NCBI GenBank assembly: GCA_949130495.1
Contig: OX422211.1
Span: 633,487,217-633,551,216 of the forward strand
Source: Sambucus nigra
Lineage: Eukaryota > Streptophyta > Magnoliopsida > Dipsacales > Adoxaceae
Length of the DNA: 64,000 nucleotides
Reading direction: 5' to 3'
Of the stretch, positions 55,955 to 64,000 are shown in pieces. The notes under the pieces were generated by a model. That model was not told the DNA's origin, did no database searches, and worked only from the letters and a program-made list of their open reading frames with translations. The stretch's first letter is position 1. Each line of letters opens with the position of its first letter. The translations under genes and the position numbers were made by a program.

Positions 55955-56973
55955 TAATATACCAAGTATGACCTCGTCCCAGAGCTGCACTCCTCAGGCC
56001 AAGGCCGATTAACGACAAACCATCAGTTTGAGAAAGTAATGACTCGGAATGACATCCATCATGAAGAGTCTCATCCTCGATCGTAGACTCATCACAAAAG
56101 TATCATCCTCATCTCAAAACACAGTCAACAATATCAGTATCAGTGATCTTATAACTCAAGTCCCCTCGGCCTCGTCCCTCACTATAAGGTCAAGGGTCGA
56201 ATGAAGACTCAGCTCAATATGATAGTTACCTCATCTCTAAAGTATCAAACTTGATGACTCAACTTTGGCCTGGTCCGGACAGCCAACAGTTGACACCAGG
56301 CAGGACGCGTGGAATGGGGCACGCATGAAAGAGTGTGCGTGGGATGCAGATCTCATGTGGACCAAACCGTTATGACAAGATCTCCCTCACATGTTAGAGA
56401 ATATTTCATCATGATCTACACGTGTCAGTGATAGGTGGCTTAACCTTATTGGTAATAACATTCTACACATGCTAACTACATGCTTGGGACTCTTTTGTGT
56501 GGTATTCATTATCTTTCGGTGCTTGGAATATTGGAACAACTCACCAAATCCAACCACTTCACCTACTTTTGCCCCCAATCATTGTTTCATGTTCTTTCAT
56601 CGATTGGTTATTCCTTTTCGTTCGTATCTCTTACTGTACACACCCGAGCACTATATATACTCACCTTCTTCATCAATGAAAATGATCGAATTATTCAAAC
56701 CCTAGCCCAACTTTGCTTCTGTTATAATAGAGAGAGGAAGTAATGAGAATTGTATCACTAAGGCCATTATTTCCCATTTTTAGAGTGAAGTTCACACTCA
56801 CCTGCACAGTGGAGTAGGCCATTGGCTGAACCACTTATATTCTAGTCTTGTTCCTCATTGCCTCATCTCCTTCTTCAGTTATATACTTGCTTAAACACCG
56901 TTGTTTCACCTTCAAAGCTATTTTGGATTGAGCTCATTTAGTTTACTTGTTGATACTAAATAAGGCATCATCA
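55955..56973 (+). repeat. 3' LTR of the non-autonomous element
   Basis: Direct repeat of 50910-51792, starting TAATATACCAAGTATGACC (TG changed to TA) and ending AAGGCATCATCA. It carries an extra stretch of about 140 bp at 56490-56632 that the 5' LTR lacks. Confidence 0.83.
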
Positions 56974-58889
56974 ATAATCAAGGTTTTTATTTCACCCTCT
57001 TCATTCTTTTAGTGCTTTATTGTGTTTTCTGCCTTTTGCTTTTCTTTTCTTTCCCGATTATAAATCAAGTTTATTTTGGTTTTGGTTTCCATGATATCTC
57101 TCTGCTGTGTGCTTAAGATGTAATGTGACATGCCATATAGATTTTTTGAAGTCTTAAATTTTATGGTCTGCATTTTGTTATTATTATTGAGGCTGAGAAT
57201 TTAGTTTTTTTATACATGTCTGGTTGTGATTTTATATGTTATTTATTTGTTAGTATTCAGATTGATAATCAATTGAATAAATAAGCTCTATTATGTTTAA
57301 TTGAGCACATATTTGTTTATACATGTAAAATATCCTCTGACTTATATTTTTTGCATTTTGAAATGATAAAAAATTCTCAAACAAGTACTTAAAAAATGAT
57401 TCTCAACAGTGAGTATCCATAAATGGCACCACCTGTTTGATAAAAAAGGATTCTCCATAATTTTTTTTTATATTTTTCAATAATTAAATAAAGTGGTTAG
57501 TATTTTTTAATAGGCTTAAATCGTATTTTGGGTATTATAGTTTAGCTCTTTTTTTTAACTCAAATAAAGGTCTACGATAGATACTGGTTTAGAAAAGGAA
57601 GTGCAAGATAATTTACATATAGAGTTTCAAAGGAAACATGACTTAAAAGACTTCTTATAATCATAAAAGACTACAATGCATCTTCATGGATAAATATTTG
57701 TCACGCAACCTATGCTACTTCATTTTTTTTTTAAAGATTCATGTAGTAATACATCTAAGATTTTGGCATCGACATGCTCCTTACCTTTACAAAATTCATC
57801 CATCTCCTCATCCAAATTACAGCAGCGTAAAACACAGGCTTATCAAAACCATCAATGGCTTCTTTTAATGGTAAACTTTTGGCCAGCAACAAGCTGATTA
57901 CAAGCGCGCACCACTCTCACAAATTCAAGTTTCTCATTCTCATTTTGTTGGTTGTGAACGTTTATAGCAAATTGAGCAAGGGGGTTCCAACATATACAAA
58001 TATTGAGGTGATACTATGGATGTATAGCCCGTAGTGCCATATGGGGGAATGGGTCCCACCGAATATCGAACCTTAAATAGTGTTAGTGGTACTAGACTTG
58101 AAATTGAACATCAATAGTAAATCTGGGTGTGCCCATGATTGGTGGTACCACTATTGAAACTGATTGAACCCAGTAAACCAAAATGTTTGGTTTTGAGATA
58201 ATGTTGAAGGTGGAGCTACACTTTTTCTGCTCAGGAGACGGAGAGACATTTTGTAAGATATCACCTGCTCAGATCAAATGCATTCCCCTGATCGTACTAT
58301 AGTTTAGCTTACAAATGATTAGTAACTTTTTTGTTGTTTATTTGACATTTTTTTGATAAGAATACTATGGAGTATGTCTACTTATATTGTGTTTCTTTAA
58401 CCACTGTACTGATGAGTTGATGAATGTGTAGGTAACCTTTGTTTTTCTTCTAGGCTATTAGTTTGACGAGTGTTATTTTGGTGAATTTGGTGCCATTTTA
58501 GTGATTCATTGATGATTGTATCCAATTCTATTTCATTTAAAGATTGTATATTGTTGTTTGTTTTGGAGGACCCTAATGGGTTAATATGTGGTAAATAATA
58601 GCCTCTTTTTAATATTTTATGAAATTCATGATCTTTTTTGTTATTGTTTTGGTGGGGTAGATTGTTTCATATATCTTTTTACAGGTGATGTAGCTTTTTT
58701 ATAATTATGGTTGAATCTTTTTCATTCATGGCTTTGCATTTTTAAATATATAATTTTCATTGAATGAATGATTGTAAATTAGTTGTCCCTTACATTTATA
58801 AATTGGTGTCCCTGACATTTGTAATTTAGTTGAGTAAATGACTAATCATGAATAAAATTTATAATATTGTTCAATGCTATATATATTCC
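56974..58889. other. AT-rich stretch, no supported gene
   Basis: Long T-runs and short ORFs only. The left part would join directly to 50909 before the LTR element inserted. Confidence 0.35.
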
Positions 58890-59307
58890 CCAAGGTTCTA
58901 AAAAATGCGGGGCGTGATCAAGGCGTGGAGGCTAAGCCTTAAGCGTTAGAAGCCTAGGTGTGCCTTAGGCGTAAAAAGACGTGAAAAGGCATTTAACCCT
59001 TCTTAATATATTTTAATATTTTTTAACCATAACGAGGATATTAAAATACTAAAAGTGTACATATCATAAAAATATGTCTGAATATATGCAAATTAAAATA
59101 ATACTTAATTATTTTGGATGAGATAATGGTCTGGTTTGCAAAAAAATTCTTTAAAAGGTGATATCGTTTCACTAAAGCATTGTTGTTTTTAGAAAAAAAG
59201 TGCGCTTTAAGGTTTTTACCAAGAATAAGGCGTAAAAATCTTAAGGCAGGGCGTTTCTCCCAAGCCTCAAGCCTAGGCGTTCCTAGGCAGGTTTTTTAGA
59301 ACAATGG
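58890..59307. mobile_element. hAT-like MITE, 418 bp
   Basis: Terminal inverted repeats CCAAGGTTCTAAAAAA (left) and CCATTGTTCTAAAAAA (inward from right). Inside are matching sub-terminal blocks rich in AGGCG, CCTAGG and TTAAGG, typical of the GGTTCTAAAAAACG...CCTAGGCG family. The direct duplication TATTCC (58884-58889 and 59308-59313) flanks it. It is two bases short of the usual 8-bp hAT duplication, perhaps through mutation. Confidence 0.7.
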
Positions 59308-61097
59308 TATTCCTTGATCGATGCATTTCATGCCCAAACAGCATTGATCCACTTTGATATTCTATTCTTTAAACTTTTAGCCCTATGAGCCTAATATTAC
59401 TCAATGCAGATTCGGTGTCTTTCTGAATACTAGATTCATCAATTTAACTGAAAGCAATCTGATATCACTTGAAACCTAGAAACGAAGTGTGTAAAAGAAA
59501 AAAATTTGGATAGGGATCCATCATTTGATACTTCCACAACACGTAATACTGTTTCTACCCCACTTTACCATTACTATAACAAGTATCCTCACGACAATGA
59601 AGCTCAAATCCTCGAATGATCCCTGATAAGTTTCGTCAAAGTCGGATACCACATTTTGGAGAATCACTTCATAATTGAAAAGGATATCTAATATTAATGT
59701 TTCCACAAGAAGAAGGGAGTCGCTCTTGGATTCCCTCTTTGTTTTCCCTTCCAGGTTGAAGCGTCAATGAGTAAGCAAGAACAACGTCAATGAGGTGACA
59801 ACAAAAAAATACTCACTCCTTAACTAGACATCATAAATTTATTAGATTTTTTAGGTAGAAATTAAGAGCAGTTATATATTAGCAGATGTGATATCCGTGA
59901 GATATTAGCAGTTATATCTCCTTTATGATCACTCTTACATCAAACTTTGTATGCTTCTGAGATGGATATTACCATGTGTTATTGAGATCCATCCAACTCT
60001 CTTGGTCCCTTTCCTTTTAGAGTTGTCTCATGTAAGTTAAAATTTTATTATGTTGGTGATGATGTCACTAAAAACAAAATGTATGAGTCTTTTGATAACT
60101 TTTGTATTGAGATGCATATTAACATGTATTGGATGTTGTTACAGTTAATATTGAGGTTGTTAGATTCATTCATTTGTGGATTGTGTTTAATTTCTGAAAC
60201 TTGTAACTGATTTGCAGGCTAATCTTGCCTAACCATATTGTTTTCATATGTAGTTAATTTATTTTTTTGATAATTTGTTTGCAGATTGAATCCTAAAACA
60301 TGGATGCTTATTCTTCTAATTTGATGTTTTTTTTTTATGATTTGGATTTCAAATTCTCTTGGTCATTTTGCGGATCTAAGCAAGAAAAGTAGATTTTAAA
60401 TTATCCTTTTTATTTGTGTTTCGAGGTATGTAGGTTGGTTGATTCGGGTTGTGCATTTGACATTCAAAATTTAGCTGTGCATATTTTTGTTTATGTTTGC
60501 TTTTATGGGAAAATAGTGTGTCCTCTAATCGTATGCGTTTAATTCATTTTTTTAATTTCAATGTTCTTTATCTATGGCAGGTGCGAGGTTAGTCAAATTC
60601 AACTTTCTTTTTTTTTCTTTTTTTTTGTTTCTTCAACAATGTATGTAAGAGTGTTATAATTGTTATGATTATTAACTACACAATAAATTGTTATATTTTT
60701 TTTGCCTTATATGAAACAGTAAATTTGTTATGAAGTGTAAGGTTGTTAGTGTGGTTTTTTTACTATCCCGTAGATTTGCAACTGAATTATATGAATTATG
60801 TGATACGTATTAATTGTCATGTAGTTTATTTTGATGAGTTTTTTTTATGGTTTTTGTTTAGGTGTTGGCCTTTAGTTTTGGCGACAATTGGCAACACTCA
60901 AGTTTATGCTTCAGGGTTGGAACGTCCTCAAATTGCAAGTAGTGCTTTCACCATACTGGATCTTATATGATAGTACTATGTCAAAGTGTGTATCATTGTA
61001 TAAATTACATAGTGGATCTTATATGATAGGCCTCCATTTTGGGCCCTACATTATTTTTTCATTCATTTCCTTGATTGCATTATCAAGGTCCCATGCA
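59308..61097. other. AT-rich stretch, no supported gene
   Basis: No recognisable exon. A 61-codon minus ORF at 59521-59706 looks more protein-like than its neighbours but matches no family I know. Several TTGCAG / TGGCAG sites after T-tracts suggest intron-like sequence. Confidence 0.35.
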
Positions 61098-61998
61098 TGT
61101 AACAACCCGCCCTTTTGGAGACGATTAAATCTCATAATTAAGTGTAAAATGGGAATTTGGAGAATTTCTCGAAATAGTAATTTTTGGGATTTTCGAGGAT
61201 TTAATGATTTTCGATGGGTGTTATAATTATGTTTGGGACTAAATTGGTCGAGGTAATTTAATTATATGTCGCTGTGGAGTATAGCGACAAAAGAGGTAAG
61301 ATATTGATTAGTAAAACCCGCATTTACTTTTATGGGTTAGAATAGTGATTTGCGGTCAAGTACCTCAGATGGAAATTTTGACTGCACCATGAATCTCGGA
61401 ATGTCCGAGATAGTCGGAAAAGAATGTCCGATTGTCGAAATTGAGTTCCGGATAATTTTTGGGGTTAAACGGGCTCGTAAACGAGTCGTTTTTGGGGTAT
61501 TTAGGGATTAAACCCTTTTCTCTCTATATAAAGAGGGAGATAGGGAGAAAAAGAAAAAGAAAGAAGAGAAAAGAGAGAGAAGAGAGGGAGGAGGAGAGAA
61601 AAAGAGGAAAAAGGAGAGATTCCGGCCAGCCTCCGCGGGATTCAGCTCGAGGACGTCGAATTTTATCCACGAGGCAAGTGTTTACTTGCTTTATTTATTT
61701 TTAAGCATAAATATATCATATCATTGTTGGTATAACAAACCCTAATGATTTTGGGTTGGGTATCCGTGGATAAAACGGGTTTTCGGAAGATAAAACGAAT
61801 AAACCCCTAAAATTGGTAAATTGGAGAAACTTAGGTTTTAACCTAAATTAATTGGAGATTTCGGGTTCTAGGATGTTTAGAACCCGTATTATAAGTGTAT
61901 TTGTTGTTGGTTTAAGTTGTACGTCGTTAGGTGAGGAGATGGAAGCTTGGGGGAAGCTTCCATGGCTGAAACAGCTTCTCGGAGAAGAAGCTACCTGA

Positions 61999-62068
61999 CA
62001 TGATCGATCGATCGATCATGGGGGCTCGATCGATCGAGATCGACAGCCTGGGGTCGATCGATCGACCC
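61999..62068. repeat. GATCGATC palindrome cluster in the LTR
   Basis: Three adjacent perfect palindromes: one built on GATCGATCGATC flanked by CAT/ATG (61999-62020), GCTCGATCGATCGAG-type at 62024-62038, and GGGTCGATCGATCGACCC at 62051-62068. Confidence 0.85.
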
Positions 62069-63139
62069 TTGCTGAAAGATGAAAATTTTTCTAGGATGTT
62101 TTGGATGGGCTAGATTCCAATTCATCATGTTTCGTGGTTAATTATGTGATAACCTTAGAGACCTTTTGGGAGTATTTGGTCTTCCACTTGAGGAAAATTA
62201 GGAGGGCAAGGTGAGGGTTTTAATGTAAAATCCCTTAAACTATATTTTCGAGGAAAATAGGATAAGTATAGAATTGGAAGGTTTCGGGTTCCTGAGTTAG
62301 GATGGGAACCTTTAGGTGATATTATGGACAATGGGTAGTCCTTGGGTTCATGGAAATGAAATCCCTAACCCACTAAATTTACGATTGTTCGGGTGAGGTA
62401 AATCACTAGGGTGCTTTAGTGGGATCTTAGGGCTATATGATTATGCGTATCGGAAGCATAATTATAAATGAAGGTAGATTGGGTAGATCCTATGAGATAG
62501 TTAGGATAAATGGGGAATATAGTTATATATTCGCTCAGTGTGAAATGGTATAATTGGAGTTATCCAAGTAAATCCCTAAAGGGGATTAAGTTAAGTATTG
62601 TTTATTAAAAGTAAGAAATACTTTGGGTTTAGTATCATGCTTATATGAATGCATGATTATGATTCCTGGAGGGAATCTTTGGGATTATTGGTCATCGTTA
62701 GATGCTATAGGCCATTATGGCCGTTTATATATTCTAGGTGGAATATATGGTATAAGTATTTATATTTATGATATGATGGAAATGATTTTGAAAATATAAG
62801 TATGAGTATTTTCAAAATGGTAAAGAAATGTTTTTCATAATTGATAAAATATGGATTGCACACCTCCCTAAATCGCTATCATAAGGGAAGTTGCGCGCGT
62901 TATGGTGAAGCCCTCTGGCTATTGAGCAGGGTGGATATAGTCCTTTAGGCCATATGAGCGATTATATATTTGTTTCTGCGCTGGTTAGGGGATTCTGGGT
63001 GTGGTCCTGACTTTCCCGCAGGCATATGGCCGCTTCCCGACGTTGTTAGGTTCCCAGGTTGCCTTGTTTGATAGGCCCTAGAAGATGATAGCCATTTAGG
63101 GGCGCGTCTAGTGGGGGAACCCGGAGGGGCGGTCTTAGA

Positions 63140-63480
63140 TTTATTAAAGCAATTCATGATAATGGATTGGCTTTAATTACATTTCCTGAGTATAAAAAGG
63201 GAAATGGGATAAAGGTTTTTGGCTTCGGTAACACTCCCGGATGGAAGAAGGGATGTGGAAGCATATGGTATGATAAAGCATTTTCATGATAATGAAAATG
63301 GCTCTGGGTACATTTCCTGAGTATAAAAAGGGAAATGGGATAATTTAAAAAGGAAAAGAATTTTTATGATAATAAAATTGGCTTTTAAAAAGATATATGT
63401 TATGATAAAGCAATTCATGCTACTGAATTGGCTTTTCAATACATTTCCTGGATATGAGAAGGGAAATGGAAAGTTTTGAT
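63140..63480 (+). repeat. Imperfect tandem repeats in the LTR
   Basis: Three units share ACATTTCCTGAGTATAAAA and GGGAAATGG, each preceded by a small hairpin of type AATTCATGATAATGGATT or ATTTTCATGATAATGAAAAT. A related pair, CCTCAGTCCGGGAG, follows at about 63500 and 63554. Confidence 0.7.
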
Positions 63481-64000
63481 ATGAGTATAGAATACACCTC
63501 AGTCCGGGAGGTAGATCTGGATGTGTATTAAAAGATATAATTAATAAGTAAACCTCAGTCCGGGAGATATTATCCCGATGTATATTGTAGATGTATATAT
63601 ATGTATTTATACATTTGTATGTGCTACGGGCCTAATGGATCTCTACCATTAACCCTGCCAAGTAGTAGTGTATCGGGGGGTTCCTTGTTTAGATTTTTCT
63701 TTGCGAGACACCCCACGCACGAACTTAGTGCAGTGTTGAGAATGGAGTGAAGTTTAGCCCTTAGCACTTGGACTATCTAGGGTAGATAGTAGATGGGTGA
63801 ATTAGACTAGTTAGGCAGGGATAGCTTGACTAGGGTATGTTGTTAGGATGCGTTAGGTGTGCACTACTAGAGGAGAGGTGAGGGGTATCTCATGGGAGTG
63901 CGATACCAACTTAAATATGAGATAAAACTATTTTTCTAAAGTAAAGCATTTATGTACTTGCAAAATATTTTCAAAATTCGGGCTCTGACCCGTTTATCTA

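Larger units (their letters stand above)
50910..56973 (+). mobile_element. Non-autonomous LTR retrotransposon with antisense gene
   Basis: 6.06 kb. LTRs 50910-51792 and 55955-56973. After the 5' LTR comes TTGGCGATGTCTGTGAGAAC, a mutated form of the TTGGCGCCGTCTGTGGG junction common in plant Ty3/gypsy (Tat/Ogre-like) elements. AGGGGTGAT precedes the 3' LTR as a weak polypurine tract. No protease, RT, RNase H or integrase is seen in 4.16 kb. The plus strand keeps only a short gag-like start at about 52065 (MAEVAGALCSLAASQSKMQE). The minus strand carries a spliced gene. Flanks are CCAAT and ATAAT, so the target duplication is decayed or absent. Confidence 0.82.
61098..64000 (+). repeat. Ty3/gypsy-type LTR, running off the window
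   Basis: Begins TGTAACAACCCGCCC, like the TGTAACACCC start of the solo LTR at 23080 and typical of plant chromovirus LTRs. A TATA box CTATATAAAG near 61525 is followed by a purine-rich GA microsatellite leader (about 61530-61620) and, further on, non-coding repeats up to the window end. No TG..CA right end, primer site or gag was reached, so the element type is inferred from the start and the style of the sequence. Confidence 0.5.

Noticed and set aside
59521..59706. Minus ORF with hydrophobic and acidic stretches
   Set aside because: It looks somewhat protein-like but is short, has no known family, and cannot be linked to other exons.
60743..60970. Overlapping plus ORFs
   Set aside because: Short, T-rich, and no conserved motif. 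Likely chance.
63140..63480. CRISPR-like repeat array
   Set aside because: Repeats are imperfect, with irregular spacing inside a plant LTR. There are no cas genes and the setting is eukaryotic.

Overview
This window is nuclear DNA from a flowering plant, almost certainly a eudicot. It is AT-rich, has intron-bearing genes and a plant DYW-type PPR gene, and is dominated by plant transposons: Ty3/gypsy, Sirevirus-like Ty1/copia, an RTE-type LINE, TRIMs, and Stowaway, hAT and Mutator-like MITEs. I cannot name the genus. Nothing bacterial, organellar or CRISPR-like was seen.

Only two host genes can be supported. The last exon of a phosphomevalonate kinase gene (mevalonate pathway) lies on + at 5225-5491. 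A complete intronless DYW PPR gene lies on - at 9644-11464 and resembles Arabidopsis At1g31920. From memory the Arabidopsis PMK is At1g31910, so the pair looks like conserved microsynteny, here split by an RTE LINE that landed between the two 3' ends.

Layout. 1-1690: decayed copia LTR-like DNA and an L1 LINE fragment. 1695-1888: Stowaway MITE. 1948-3165 and 3437-4166: two members of one TRIM family in opposite orientation, each with a perfect 5-bp target duplication. 5225-5491: PMK exon. 6165-9317: near-complete RTE LINE. 9644-11464: PPR gene. 12029-13930: a run of MITEs and a SINE-like element upstream of the PPR gene. 14833-45178: a nest. A decayed Ty3/gypsy element is split inside its reverse transcriptase by a 25-kb block (18606-43866, TSD TAATC) made of repeated LTRs of a minus-strand Sirevirus-like copia family. 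That block in turn holds a Ty3/gypsy solo LTR (23080-25445) and a plus-strand Sirevirus-like element with a third ORF (31787-43255, TSD TAAAA). 45364-45480: a strong hairpin. 50910-56973: a non-autonomous LTR element with no visible pol but with a decayed, intron-containing antisense gene. 58890-59307: hAT-like MITE. 61098 to the end: a long Ty3/gypsy-type LTR that runs off the window. The remaining stretches (4172-5224, 45481-50909, 56974-61097) are AT-rich and show no convincing gene.

The most unusual signal is that LTRs of unrelated superfamilies carry clusters of short perfect CpG palindromes. The same 14-mer, GTCGTTCGAACGAC, occurs in a gypsy solo LTR and in a copia LTR. A second copia family uses AGTCGACT and TAGCTAGCTA, and the last gypsy LTR uses GATCGATCGATC. 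Also notable are the alternating LTR / short internal / LTR / long internal pattern in the 25-kb block, the antisense spliced gene, and the single-frame third ORF.
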